NCBI GenBank assembly: GCA_947454485.1
Contig: CANGJJ010000001.1
Span: 62,001-126,000 of the forward strand
Direction: 5' to 3'
DNA length: 64,000 nucleotides
From: Beijerinckiaceae bacterium
Lineage (GTDB): Bacteria; Pseudomonadota; Alphaproteobacteria; Rhizobiales; Beijerinckiaceae
Positions 8,400 to 17,048 of the stretch are shown here, in pieces (within the stretch, counting starts at the first letter, position 1; each line of letters begins with the position of its first letter). The notes beneath the pieces are model-generated. The model was not told where the DNA came from, searched no databases, and saw nothing but the letters and a program-made list of their open reading frames with translations. A program made the translations under genes and the position numbers.

Positions 8400-8918
8400 T
8401 CAGAAATAAACTGTCGCCGTGACCGTGTCGGAATAGGTGGCAGGATCGACAAAGCGGATGTCTTCGGTCGGCACTGTGTCGAGCACAGCCGATGCTGTCA
8501 GTGTGACAGATTGTGCGCCACCACCACCCGTGCCCCCAATGCGATTGCTGGATTGGCTACCAACTTGCGTGGGCTTGTCGGAGACATTGCTGTCGGCGGA
8601 TGTCGCGGCCACAGTGTAGCGAACATATTTGTTGCCGGTCGATTTCATACGGAAGGCCTGATCGGCGGCGTTGTTCACGCCTGCCAAGCCCACGGTCCAG
8701 GGCGTGCCATTGGTGCAAGAGACGCTCAGGGTTGTTGTGGCGCTCTGTGTCGCAGCATTAAGGCCGGTGATGTTCGTGGGCACATTCACGGTGCAATGTG
8801 CAGCAACCACGGCGGTCACTGTAAATGTGGTTGTGTTGCTCCCTGCGCCTGCCTCTTGTGCGAAACCCGCGGTGAGTGCCAAGGCCGCCACTGCGACCTT
8901 CCCCGAAATCAGCTTCAT
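8400..8918 (-). CDS. Spore coat U (SCPU) domain major pilin subunit
   Basis: The start is set at 8918 because a GGGGA site lies 7 nt upstream and a signal peptide (ending EAGA) begins there; an upstream extension of 33 codons has no signal. The mature protein of about 147 residues is one SCPU domain with cysteines in AAHCTVNV and SVSCTNG, and ends YSDTVTATVYF, the typical C-terminal strand. It is the first gene of the pilus operon and should be the most abundant subunit. Confidence 0.83.
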   Translation of the reverse strand: MKLISGKVAVAALALTAGFAQEAGAGSNTTTFTVTAVVAAHCTVNVPTNITGLNAATQSATTTLSVSCTNGTPWTVGLAGVNNAADQAFRMKSTGNKYVRYTVAATSADSNVSDKPTQVGSQSSNRIGGTGGGGAQSVTLTASAVLDTVPTEDIRFVDPATYSDTVTATVYF

Positions 8919-9262
8919 TTTTACGTCCCCATCATTGTCGTGCTCGAGCCAGCCTTGACTGTCAGTGGGGCTGAATGTGCGAGCACTGTTGTTCTGAACC
9001 GAACGTATGCTTGGCAAAGGTATTTGTCAATTGATTTATTACATTTGTTAGCTAAAAAGAAAGTATAGTCAAGTCGTAGCAAGTTTAAATTGCCACGTCT
9101 CAGGGTTAGCGATGGGTCGCCTCGCGCAGATCTGTCAGGGGATGTGAGAGCTGAGGCAGCGGATCGCTTGTCACGCTGGAGAGCGTGTTGATGGCCTCAC
9201 CGCGCTGCGCAATGGGCCAATCCGTCGGACCTGTGGTCCTGCACTTGCTGACCGCATGTAGG
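8919..9262. other. Intergenic region upstream of pilus operon, with AT-rich promoter-like patch
   Basis: No convincing gene is present. Bases about 9015-9090 are strikingly AT-rich for this genome and lie directly upstream of the pilus operon, which reads leftwards. On the minus strand, TTGACT occurs in the stretch before TAACAA and TTGACA lies at 9030-9025, so this patch probably holds the operon promoter, but the exact boxes are not clear. The remaining half has a short minus-strand open frame without a start codon. Confidence 0.4.
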
Positions 9263-9287
9263 ATCTGGCTGCCTGAGGCAGCCAGAT
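9263..9287 (-). terminator. Perfect 11-bp hairpin downstream of the binding-protein gene
   Basis: ATCTGGCTGCC (9263-9273) and GGCAGCCAGAT (9277-9287) pair perfectly around a TGA loop, 15 bp after the stop of the minus-strand binding-protein gene. No T-run follows on that strand. It is a probable transcription end or mRNA-stabilising structure. Confidence 0.5.
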
Positions 9288-9302
9288 GCCAACGAGGTCG
9301 CT

Positions 9303-10271
9303 TTAGCCTTTGATCAAGCCGGTGAGGCGCAGCAATTCGCGCATCTTCGCGCTTTCTGCATCAAGAGCCTTTTGATGCGTGGCGGCATCTGACCCCACAG
9401 ATTCAACGCCGATTACTTCGAGCCTTTTGATTGTGTCGGGCTCTTTGGCAATCTCGGCCAAAACATCATTCAGCACTTTGATGACTTGGGGCGGCGTATC
9501 GGCGCGGCCATACAGGCCCTGACGCGGCGCATAGTCATAGCCGGGGATCAATTCAGCCAGTGAAGGCAGTTGCGGCGCAAAGCCAGAACGTGTGCCGCTA
9601 TTGGCCGCAATGAGCTTGATCTGCTTGGCTTCGGCAGCGCCGCTCAATGCAGGATAGGCCGAGAACAATGCATCAATATGGCCGCCCAGCAATGCGGGGA
9701 CCGCTTCACCCGTGCCTTTGAAGGGCACATGGGTCATGTCGAGTTTCAAACCAGCGGCGAGCGCAACAGCCGACAGATGATGCATGCTGCCAACGCCCGC
9801 TGACCCATAGTTGAGCACGCCGGGCTTGGCGCGCACATAGTCGAGAAATTCTTGCAGATTATTCGCCGGCACTTTGGGATGCAGCGCGAGGAACATGGGC
9901 GCTGTGGCCAGAATCGAAATCGGCTTCAGATCTTTCTGTTGATAGGGATTGTCTGGATACAAAAGCGGATTGACCGAATAGATCGCGCCATCTGTCACAA
10001 CAAAAGCATAGCCATTGGCGGGCGAGTTCAGCATCGCCGTCACGGCAATCGCGCCATTCGCGCCAGCGCGATTTTCAATGATGACAGGCTGACCGAGCTT
10101 TTCCTCGATGCGACGGCCAAAGATGCGCGCCACCGTGTCAGGCAAACCACCAGCAGGATTGGTGATGATGAGGCGGATGGGCTGGCTGGGATAGGTCTGG
10201 GCGCCAGCGGGCGCTTGCAGGAGAAGGCCAAGGCCAAAAGCGGCACTCAGCAGGTTTCGCAAGATGCGCAT
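9303..10271 (-). CDS. Bug/TctC-family tripartite tricarboxylate transporter substrate-binding protein
   Basis: The 322-residue protein has a signal peptide (ending PAGAQ) and the Bug-family opening YPSQPIRLIITNPAGG. Further hallmarks are VIIENRAGANG, GSAGVGSMHHLSAV and ALLGGHIDALFSAYPAL. Such proteins bind carboxylates in the periplasm and pass them to TctAB. No tctA or tctB lies nearby, so it is an orphan receptor, a common state in this family. Ligand is unknown. The start is well defined by the signal peptide. Confidence 0.9.
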   Translation of the reverse strand: MRILRNLLSAAFGLGLLLQAPAGAQTYPSQPIRLIITNPAGGLPDTVARIFGRRIEEKLGQPVIIENRAGANGAIAVTAMLNSPANGYAFVVTDGAIYSVNPLLYPDNPYQQKDLKPISILATAPMFLALHPKVPANNLQEFLDYVRAKPGVLNYGSAGVGSMHHLSAVALAAGLKLDMTHVPFKGTGEAVPALLGGHIDALFSAYPALSGAAEAKQIKLIAANSGTRSGFAPQLPSLAELIPGYDYAPRQGLYGRADTPPQVIKVLNDVLAEIAKEPDTIKRLEVIGVESVGSDAATHQKALDAESAKMRELLRLTGLIKG

Positions 10272-10431
10272 CGAAAACTCCCTATGATTCCAAGAGCGCG
10301 AACCTAACTATTTGCTAGGGCATCGCAAGCCGAAATCGCCCCGGTCCCTATCGCATTGACCTGATGCCTTCGCTGGTTAAGATCACGACGCTCTCAAGAT
10401 CAGAAAATGCTTCAAGGGGCAGGAGGGTGAG

Positions 10432-11334
10432 TTGGGAACGGGCGCGAGACAGGCCTCGAAGGCGACACGTCTCATTGGTCGCAATGATGCAAGCTCCGAT
10501 TCCATGGCTGGCATTGAATGGTCCGAACTGCTGAAGGACGCAACACCCGTCCATGAGGCTGTTTTGGCCGAGATCATTACGCAGACAGTTTTGCCTGCGT
10601 TATTTTTGCAAAATAGCGAGCTCATCACCTCCGAAGATGGCAGCGTCCATCCCGCTGAGGTCAATATTCACAAATTGGGCGGGCTCATTCTGGGGCCCGA
10701 CAATGCCGATGCGGTGGACTATATCAACTCACTGCGTGATCGCGGCGTCTCGCTCGACAATATCCATCTCGAACTGATCGAACCCACGGCGCGACATCTT
10801 GGCGAATTGTGGGATCGCGATCAGATCGACTTCATCGCCGTGACTTTGGGCGTCAGCCGTCTGCAGCGCATCGTCCACCACTTTGCTGACCTCGACAGTA
10901 TCGAGGCCTATGATGAAAAGCGCCGGGCCTTGGTCATGGTCGCGCCGGGCGACGACCATAGTTTTGGCAATCAGATCGTGCAGAAATTCATGCGCGCGGC
11001 TGGTTGGACTGTCTTGACCGTGACGGGTTTTGAAACCGAGCAGGCAATAGAGCTTGTCTCACGCGATTGGGTGGCTGTTGTTGGTGTCTCGATCAATGGC
11101 CATGGCCAGATTGAGACTTTGAGGCGATTGATAGGGTCCATCCGTGCGCATTCCTTGAATCCGCATATCGGTGTGATGATTGGTGGCCCTATGCTCGTCA
11201 CGCGTCCTGAACTTGTCGAAGAACTGGGCGCCGATGGCACAGCAGTCAATGCGGCGAGTGCTGTGGTTCTAGCCAAAAAGATTTTGGCGCAGGGGCTGAT
11301 CGCGCAGAATAAGGCGATCAGTCGTCAGGCGTGA
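10432..11334 (+). CDS. Cobalamin-binding-domain protein (MetH-like cap and B12 fold), possible AerR/PpaA-type regulator
   Basis: The 300-residue product probably starts at TTG 10432, 5 nt after AGGAGG; an ATG at 10504 is a fallback. Residues about 75-150 resemble the helical cap of B12-binding modules (EPTARHLGELWDRD). The Rossmann part has the full DxHxxG motif (D174, H176, G179) for base-off, His-on cobalamin and the later VIGGP-like loop (MIGGP). There is no methyltransferase or mutase domain, so a sensory role is likely. Proteins of this shape include the AerR/PpaA antirepressors, which can bind cobalamin or heme. No photosynthesis genes lie nearby. Confidence 0.8.
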   Translation: MGTGARQASKATRLIGRNDASSDSMAGIEWSELLKDATPVHEAVLAEIITQTVLPALFLQNSELITSEDGSVHPAEVNIHKLGGLILGPDNADAVDYINSLRDRGVSLDNIHLELIEPTARHLGELWDRDQIDFIAVTLGVSRLQRIVHHFADLDSIEAYDEKRRALVMVAPGDDHSFGNQIVQKFMRAAGWTVLTVTGFETEQAIELVSRDWVAVVGVSINGHGQIETLRRLIGSIRAHSLNPHIGVMIGGPMLVTRPELVEELGADGTAVNAASAVVLAKKILAQGLIAQNKAISRQA

Positions 11335-11336
11335 GG

Positions 11337-11369
11337 CAAGGTTGCGCATCCGCCATGGCGGATGCCTTG
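11337..11369. terminator. Palindromic hairpin between convergent genes
   Basis: GCATCCGCC (11346-11354) and GGCGGATGC (11357-11365) form a perfect 9-bp stem, with outer CAAGG/CCTTG (11337-11341 / 11365-11369) able to extend it around a bulge. It starts 3 bp after the B12-protein stop and faces the convergent membrane-protein gene. It is symmetric and could end transcription from both sides, though no T-run follows. Confidence 0.5.
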
Positions 11370-11393
11370 GGCCTGCGGGTGATCAGCGATGGA

Positions 11394-11723
11394 TCAGCGG
11401 TTCGCGAAAGCTGCGAGAATATAAAGGCAGGTCCACAGGCTTGCATAAGCGCCGAGCAGCAGGCCTTTGCCTGAACGGATGACCTCAGCCAGATTGCCGC
11501 GCGTCAGCCACCGCAGGGCGAGCACAAGGACGGCCAGAGGCCAAAAGCCGCTCAGCAAGAAGACGATGTTGAGCGATGCGGTGAGATCAAAGCTCGGATA
11601 GCCGATCAAGCTGAAGGCGGGCAGAGCCGACAAGAAGGGCCATACCGCCAAAAAGGGCAGCACCACCAACCAAGCAGTGACGCGGATCATATTGGATTTG
11701 AGATTCGGCTCGGCAATCGACAT
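11394..11723 (-). CDS. Small integral membrane protein of unknown function
   Basis: Starting at ATG 11723 (GAGGAAG upstream) gives 109 residues; the frame stays open to 11771 but without a better site. A polar N-terminus is followed by three or four hydrophobic segments (about residues 16-38, 45-68 and 90-106) and a charged loop WLTRGNLAEVIRSGKG. I do not recognise the family. It lies downstream of tRNA-Arg on the same strand and converges on the B12-binding protein gene. Confidence 0.65.
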   Translation of the reverse strand: MSIAEPNLKSNMIRVTAWLVVLPFLAVWPFLSALPAFSLIGYPSFDLTASLNIVFLLSGFWPLAVLVLALRWLTRGNLAEVIRSGKGLLLGAYASLWTCLYILAAFANR

Positions 11724-11880
11724 GTTTCTTCCTCGCTGGTCCACATGAGCAGCGAAAGAAGTTCGACGCATCTGTTGGAGATTATGGAGAGATCTTAGTT
11801 GGCTAAGGGCTGCAAGCCAAGTCGCGCGAGATCTGAGCCCAAGACGGGCGCACAGACAACGGCGAATAATCAGGAAGTAA

Positions 11881-11957
11881 TGGCGCGCCCGAAAGGATTC
11901 GAACCTCTGACCCCCAGATTCGTAGTCTGGTGCTCTATCCAGCTGAGCTACGGGCGC
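11881..11957 (-). tRNA. tRNA-Arg (anticodon ACG)
   Basis: Read on the minus strand, the 77-nt sequence folds as a full cloverleaf: acceptor GCGCCCG/CGGGCGC, D-arm GCTC...GAGC, anticodon stem CCAGA/TCTGG with loop CTACGAA (anticodon ACG), T-arm with GGTTCGAATCC, discriminator G and encoded CCA. ACG is the usual wobble-modified arginine tRNA for CGN codons. No integrase or attachment repeat is seen next to it. Confidence 0.96.
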
Positions 11958-12051
11958 CGAACCGGAGGGACAAGCCTCACCGGCGGGGCTTCGTGTAGCG
12001 GCTTATGGGGGTCTTTGCAATAGGGCTTTGCGATTTGATTGTGCAGCTCTC

Positions 12052-13554
12052 TCAAGCTGCCTCTTCAGGCAGATCCAGAACCTGTGTTTTCGCGCGGCGG
12101 CGGGGCAGGGTGATACGGAAGGTCGCGCCCCCAAGGCCGCGCTCGCCCTCCCCTGTCACCAGTTTGATCGTGCCGCCATGGCCATGCACGATATCAGCGA
12201 CAATCGACAGGCCAAGGCCCGTGCTGCCGGGGCGTGAGGAGCCGCTGAAGGGCTGGAACAGATTGGCGCGCGCGGGCGGTGGCACGCCGGGGCCATTGTC
12301 ACAGACTTCGATCACGCTGTTGGTGCCATCCTTGCGGGCGCGCAAACGCACCAGCGGCTGTGTGCCGGGCTGCGGGCCTGCATTGGTCAAAGCATCCACT
12401 GCATTGCGCATCAGATTGAGCAAGACGCGAAAGAGCTGCTCTTGGTCGGCATAGATAAAAAAGTCGTGTGCCACTGCATTGTCGATCACAACACCGGGTG
12501 TGAAAGGCGACAGAGTTTCGGCGACATCATCGACCAGAGAATGGAGCGACAATTTCTGCCGCTTGGGCTGGCGCTCCACCGCGCGTCCATAGACGAGAGT
12601 TGATTGGCAAAAGGAGATAGCGCGATCAAGCGTGGCAACGAGTTTGGGCGCGATGCGCTGACCGATGGGATCGGAGGTCTCCACCAAACGGTCAGAGAGC
12701 AATTGCGCAGAAGACAGCATGTTACGCATGTCATGATTGATTTTGGCGACCGCAAGACCCAGGGCGGCCAAGCGTTTCTTGCGGTTGAGCTCGCGCAACA
12801 AATCGCGCTGCATCACGGCCAGCGCATCTTCTGCCACGCCGATTTCATGGCTGCGACCTGAGGGCTCGATCACCCATTCAGAGGCTTCAGGATTGCGACC
12901 AAACTGCGTGATGCTGGTGGTGAGATGGCGCACGGGACGCAGCACCATGATGTTGATGGCAACCACCGCCAGAAAGGCCACGATGCAGGAGATGGTCAGC
13001 GACAGCAAAAGCACGTTCAGTGAATAGCTCCACATCGCATCGCGCATCGGCGCCTCGTCGATCAGGATCTCAAGATATTCGCCGCCCAAAGGCGCATGGC
13101 CGACGACGGCGATACTGCGCGCCTGCCGAGCCATCAAAGTGTCGAAGGCCGCTGCGATCTGTTCGAAGAGGGTGGGGTTGCGCGTGTCGTAATGCACATC
13201 CGGCGGTTGGGGCGAGCCTGCGGCCGCCAGAACCAGACGGGCGTCGTGATTCTTGATGGCGATGCTGCGGGCTCCGACACTGTCCAGAATCGCGCTGTTG
13301 AGCTCGGCGGGGACGGCGCTGGGGGTGGCCTCAAAGACGAGGGCTGCGGTGAAGGCCGCACTGAGCCGGTCCTGAAGCCAGTTATTCCGGAAATTGGCGA
13401 TGGAGGGAATATAGACCGCAATTTCGGTCAGCATGACGAAAAGGACCACCAAAGCCAGCAGACGGCTGGCAAGGCCGAAACGAACCTTGCGGCCGGGGGC
13501 TTGCCCCAACCGTGACAAAGGCCCGGAAAGTTCGGCTGCCTCTTCTTTGTTCAT
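12052..13554 (-). CDS. Membrane sensor histidine kinase
   Basis: The 500-residue protein has a transmembrane segment near residues 30-50, a periplasmic domain to about 175, a second transmembrane segment (180-205), then a HAMP-like linker. The dimerisation helix carries phospho-acceptor His274 in KINHDMRN, and the ATPase part has N box (LLNLMRNAVDAL), G1 (DNGPGV, 419-424) and G2 (GSTGLGLSIV, 443-452). No response regulator gene adjoins it, so the partner is elsewhere or unknown. The sensed signal cannot be told. It is divergent from the rpmH operon. Confidence 0.9.
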   Translation of the reverse strand: MNKEEAAELSGPLSRLGQAPGRKVRFGLASRLLALVVLFVMLTEIAVYIPSIANFRNNWLQDRLSAAFTAALVFEATPSAVPAELNSAILDSVGARSIAIKNHDARLVLAAAGSPQPPDVHYDTRNPTLFEQIAAAFDTLMARQARSIAVVGHAPLGGEYLEILIDEAPMRDAMWSYSLNVLLLSLTISCIVAFLAVVAINIMVLRPVRHLTTSITQFGRNPEASEWVIEPSGRSHEIGVAEDALAVMQRDLLRELNRKKRLAALGLAVAKINHDMRNMLSSAQLLSDRLVETSDPIGQRIAPKLVATLDRAISFCQSTLVYGRAVERQPKRQKLSLHSLVDDVAETLSPFTPGVVIDNAVAHDFFIYADQEQLFRVLLNLMRNAVDALTNAGPQPGTQPLVRLRARKDGTNSVIEVCDNGPGVPPPARANLFQPFSGSSRPGSTGLGLSIVADIVHGHGGTIKLVTGEGERGLGGATFRITLPRRRAKTQVLDLPEEAA

Positions 13555-13673
13555 GGCGCTCTTGGTTCCCGTCGTCTGCTCCCGGCTCTCTACGCGGCAG
13601 ACAGGCTCACGGACCTTTTATATGGCTTTGCGCTCAAAATCACGCGGCTGATAGAGACGGGGCCGCTGGCTCA

Positions 13674-13703
13674 TTGACTCCGGGCTTGGCTTCCTCCTAT
13701 AAG
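13674..13703 (+). promoter_or_regulatory. Putative housekeeping promoter of the rpmH-rnpA-yidC operon
   Basis: TTGACT at 13674-13679 and TATAAG at 13698-13703 are separated by 18 nt, a close fit to sigma-70 consensus. Transcription would start near 13710, leaving a leader of about 155 nt before rpmH. The 310-bp gap between the kinase and rpmH (13555-13864) holds this promoter and otherwise no gene that I can support. Confidence 0.6.
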
Positions 13704-13864
13704 GCCGCACTCGATTTCGGCCTTGCTGAAGTCGCCCGTTCGCATAGCCGCTCCCTTGGGAGCCCGGCACTTTGCGGGCGGTTTAGCGCCATTCCAGATA
13801 ACTGGGACAGAATGCGGTTCGCTGAACAGCGCTCGCCTGTCCCTTGAAGAACCGGAGCACGCCC

Positions 13865-13999
13865 GTGAAAAGGACCTATCAGCCCAGCAAGCTCGTGCGC
13901 AAGCGTCGCCATGGCTTCCGCTCGCGCATGGCAACGGTCGGCGGCCGCAGGGTCATTGCCGCCCGTCGCGCGCGCGGCCGCAAGAAGCTGTCGGCCTGA
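13865..13999 (+). CDS. rpmH: 50S ribosomal protein L34
   Basis: This 44-codon gene starts at GTG 13865 with GGAG 7 nt upstream. The product begins [18 protein letters not shown] and ends [11 protein letters not shown], the near-universal L34 sequence, highly basic and of standard length. L34 is an early-assembling protein of the large subunit. It heads the conserved rpmH-rnpA-yidC block, so it is co-transcribed with RNase P protein and the membrane insertase. Confidence 0.97.
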   Translation: MKRTYQPSKLVRKRRHGFRSRMATVGGRRVIAARRARGRKKLSA

Positions 14000-14037
14000 G
14001 CCATCTGTCCAAGCTGTCCAGCGGGGGGCCAGTGGCC

Positions 14038-14442
14038 ATGACCGGTCCCAATCTGACGGGAGCCGATCGGCCCCTGAAAGGCCCCCGTCGTCTGGCCAAG
14101 CGGGCAGATTTTCTAAGAGCGGCCAAAGGCGCGCGCGTGTTTGCGCGCGCTTTCGCGTTGCAGGGCTGCCCGCGCGAGGGTGATGAGCAGGAGCCGCGTG
14201 TCGGCTTCACCGTCACCAAAAAGACCGGCGGTTCTGTGGAGCGCAATCGTATTCGCCGCCGTCTGCGCGAAGTCCTGCGCGTGACCCCGGATCTGCCCCT
14301 GCGCCAAGGCCATGATTATGTTTTGGTCGCCCGCCGGGACGCTTTGAGTGAACCCTTTAGCGCCTTGCAGCGCGATGTGGCAGGAGCCCTTCTCCGGCTG
14401 CATGACCCCAAAAGGGGCTCTCGCCCCGCCCGTCCTTCCTGA
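14038..14442 (+). CDS. rnpA: Ribonuclease P protein component
   Basis: RnpA binds the catalytic RNA of RNase P, which matures tRNA 5' ends. The product of about 134 residues contains the signature RVGFTVTKKTGGSVERNRIR and the RNR helix followed by RRLREVLR. I chose ATG 14038; GTG 14032 two codons earlier lies after a G-rich site (14023-14028). The same frame stays open leftwards through the whole of rpmH to a TTG at 13723, which is most likely chance but noted separately. The C-terminus is a basic Pro/Arg tail. Confidence 0.93.
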   Translation: MTGPNLTGADRPLKGPRRLAKRADFLRAAKGARVFARAFALQGCPREGDEQEPRVGFTVTKKTGGSVERNRIRRRLREVLRVTPDLPLRQGHDYVLVARRDALSEPFSALQRDVAGALLRLHDPKRGSRPARPS

Positions 14443-14488
14443 GAACCCCGTTCGGCACCCCCGACCCAACCACCACGGCTGATCGACC

Positions 14489-16297
14489 ATGCGTCAAGAC
14501 CAGAAGAACCTCTTCATCGCGATGGGCCTGTCCCTGCTGGTCATCCTTGGGTGGCAACATTTCTATGCCGGGCCGAAGATGGAGCAGGCCAAGCAGCAAG
14601 CGGCCCTGAGCGCCCCTGTGGCGGCCCCCAGCGCCCCGAATGCCGCAGCCCCCGCCTCGCCGACTGCAGGGGCTCAGAGCCCTGCCACAGGCCCGGCCGT
14701 GGCCGCTCCGCTTGAGACCGCCGCCACCCGCGCTGCTGCTCTGGCCGCTGGCCCGCGCGTGCGTATCGAAACCCCCTCGCTGCTCGGCTCTGTTGCCCTG
14801 CGCGGTGGTTTTGTCGACGACATCCAGCTGAAGACCTATCGCGAGACGGTCGATCCCAAGAGCCCGCTCATCACTCTGCTCTCGCCCGCCAATGCGCCGG
14901 TGCCTTTCTATGCTGAGACCGGCTTTGTGGGTCAGGGCATCGTCGCTCCCAAGGCCGATACAGTGTGGACCGCCAAGGGCGATGTGCTCTCGACCGACAA
15001 GCCGCTTGTTCTGACCTGGGACAATGGTCAGGGCCTGCTCTTCACCCGCACGATCTCGGTCGATGACAAATATATGTTCACGATCCGCGATGCGGTTGAG
15101 AACAAGGGCGCCTCGGCAGCCTCGCTCGTGCCTTATGGTTTTGTCACCCGTCGCGGCAAGCCGCATACGGATGGGTATGCCGTTCTGCATGAAGGCTTTG
15201 TCGGCATCATCGGTGACTCGCGCGTCAAGGAATATACCTATGACGCGATCGAGAAAGAGGCGAAGGCCACTTACTCGGCCGAAGGCACAGGTGGCTGGCT
15301 CGGCTTCACCGATAAATATTGGGCGACGGTGGTCATTCCCGACCAGTCGAAAAAATTCACCGGCAGTTTTCTGTCGCGCGGCGATGGCACCAAGACCTAT
15401 CGCAGCGAATTTGTTCTCGACGCTGTCAGCCTTGCGCCCGGTGCCAAGCTTGATGTGGAGACACGCGTCTTCACCGGTGCGAAAGAAACCCGCATCATTG
15501 ACGATTATCAGAACAAGCTGACGATCAAGAACTTCGACCTGATCATTGATTGGGGCTGGTTCTATTTCATCACCAAGCCGCTGTTCTGGCTCATCGACTT
15601 CATCTTCCACTTCGTCGGCAATTTCGGTGTTGCGATCCTCATCGTCACCGTCATCCTGAAGCTCGTCTTCTTCCCCCTCGCCAACAAGAGCTATCTCTCC
15701 ATGGCGAAGATGAAGGCGGCACAGCCGCAGATGGAAGAGATCAAGAAGCGCTATGCTGACGACAAGGCCAAGCAGCAGCAAGAGTTCATGGAGCTCTATA
15801 AGCGCGAAGGCATCAATCCTGTCGCAGGCTGTTTGCCCATCGCCATCCAGATTCCGGTGTTCTTTGCGCTCTATAAGGTGATCTTCATCACCATCGAAAT
15901 GCGCCAGGCTCCCTTCTTTGGCTGGATTCGCGATCTGTCGGCACCCGATCCGACCAATCTGTTCAATCTGTTTGGGCTCATTCCTTTTGATCCCACGCAG
16001 CTCCCGCTGATCGGTCAGTTCCTCGCGCTTGGCATTTGGCCGATTGCCATGGGCATCTCGATGTTCATCCAGATGAAGATGAATCCCGAGCCGACCGATC
16101 CCGTGCAAAAGCAGATGTTTGCCTGGATGCCGGTGATCTTCACCTTCATGCTCGGTGCCTTCCCCGCAGGCCTTGTCATCTACTGGACCTGGAACAACCT
16201 GCTCTCCGTCTCGCAGCAATATTTCATCATGCGCAAGGCGGGCGTGAAGGTGGAGCTGTGGGACAATCTCAGCAAGCTCGTGAACAAGTCGAAGTAA
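14489..16297 (+). CDS. yidC: Membrane protein insertase YidC (Oxa1 family)
   Basis: The 602-residue protein inserts inner-membrane proteins with or without SecYEG. It has an N-terminal membrane anchor, an Ala/Pro-rich linker (residues about 30-85), the large periplasmic domain of Gram-negative YidC, and a C-terminal bundle of five membrane helices including [20 protein letters not shown] and the [19 protein letters not shown] hallmark. It lies 46 bp after rnpA. The small yidD gene often found between them in other bacteria is absent here. Confidence 0.97.
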   Translation: MRQDQKNLFIAMGLSLLVILGWQHFYAGPKMEQAKQQAALSAPVAAPSAPNAAAPASPTAGAQSPATGPAVAAPLETAATRAAALAAGPRVRIETPSLLGSVALRGGFVDDIQLKTYRETVDPKSPLITLLSPANAPVPFYAETGFVGQGIVAPKADTVWTAKGDVLSTDKPLVLTWDNGQGLLFTRTISVDDKYMFTIRDAVENKGASAASLVPYGFVTRRGKPHTDGYAVLHEGFVGIIGDSRVKEYTYDAIEKEAKATYSAEGTGGWLGFTDKYWATVVIPDQSKKFTGSFLSRGDGTKTYRSEFVLDAVSLAPGAKLDVETRVFTGAKETRIIDDYQNKLTIKNFDLIIDWGWFYFITKPLFWLIDFIFHFVGNFGVAILIVTVILKLVFFPLANKSYLSMAKMKAAQPQMEEIKKRYADDKAKQQQEFMELYKREGINPVAGCLPIAIQIPVFFALYKVIFITIEMRQAPFFGWIRDLSAPDPTNLFNLFGLIPFDPTQLPLIGQFLALGIWPIAMGISMFIQMKMNPEPTDPVQKQMFAWMPVIFTFMLGAFPAGLVIYWTWNNLLSVSQQYFIMRKAGVKVELWDNLSKLVNKSK

Positions 16298-16301
16298 GGC
16301 G

Positions 16302-16970
16302 ATGAGCGACGAGGCTTTCCCGGGGCGTGATTTTGTCGAAGAAGGGCGCAAGCTTTTCGCCGGCTATTGCGACTTCATGTGGGCCGCCTCCAAGATCGAC
16401 GGGCTGCCCCCGATGGGGCCGCCCGAGATCGCCTTTGCGGGCCGCTCGAATGTCGGCAAATCCTCGCTGCTGAATGCTCTGACCAATCGCAAGGCGCTGG
16501 CGCGCACATCCCATACGCCGGGCCGTACGCAAGAGCTGAATTTCTTCGCCCTTGCCCAAGAGCCGCCGCATGAGCGCATGCGCATGATCGACATGCCGGG
16601 CTATGGTTATGCGGCAGCCTCCAAGACAAAGATCGAGGCGTGGAACACGCTGATGCGCGGCTATCTGCGCGGGCGTGCCTCGTTGAAGCGCGTCTTTGTG
16701 CTGGTCGATGGCCGCCACGGCGTGAAAGACGTGGATCGGGAGATGTTCAAGACGCTCGATTCCTGCGCGGTCTCCTATCAGATCATTCTCACCAAGCTTG
16801 ACGAGGTGAAGAAGGGCGAGCGCGAGGCGCGTGTGCAGCAGGTGCTGGCTGATCTGGCCAAACATCCCGCCGCCTTCCCCGAAGTGATCTTTACCTCCTC
16901 TGAGACCGGCGAGGGCATTGCCGAGCTGCGCGAAGGGATCGCGCGGATGCTGGCCCAAATGGGTCTGTGA
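16302..16970 (+). CDS. engB: Ribosome biogenesis GTPase YihA/YsxC/EngB
   Basis: The 222-residue GTPase assists late assembly of the 50S subunit. It shows the P-loop GRSNVGKSSLLNAL, the switch region with TPGRTQELNFF, G3 DMPGYG, G4 TKLDE and G5 TSSETGEG. The start is only 4 bp after the yidC stop, so the genes are coupled. The order yidC-engB-argB is conserved in Hyphomicrobiales and supports the assignment. Confidence 0.96.
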   Translation: MSDEAFPGRDFVEEGRKLFAGYCDFMWAASKIDGLPPMGPPEIAFAGRSNVGKSSLLNALTNRKALARTSHTPGRTQELNFFALAQEPPHERMRMIDMPGYGYAAASKTKIEAWNTLMRGYLRGRASLKRVFVLVDGRHGVKDVDREMFKTLDSCAVSYQIILTKLDEVKKGEREARVQQVLADLAKHPAAFPEVIFTSSETGEGIAELREGIARMLAQMGL

Positions 16971-17048
16971 GGGCCCCTGTCGCCCCTCCCGACCCCGTCA
17001 TTGAGCTTTCACGGCGGACCCGTTAGAACCGCTTGAGTTTCTGCCGGG

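Noticed and set aside
9101-9240. Minus-strand open stretch ending near 9104 that reads like a protein tail
   Set aside because: No start codon exists in frame and the upstream part runs through a hairpin; it may be a decayed fragment but cannot be supported.
11881-11957. tRNA-Arg as an integration site
   Set aside because: No integrase gene, no direct repeat of the tRNA 3' end and no compositional break were seen around it.
14357-16351. 664-codon minus-strand open frame across yidC
   Set aside because: It is antisense to yidC and rnpA, with His/Arg/Gly-rich low-complexity translation typical of a shadow frame, and no ribosome site.
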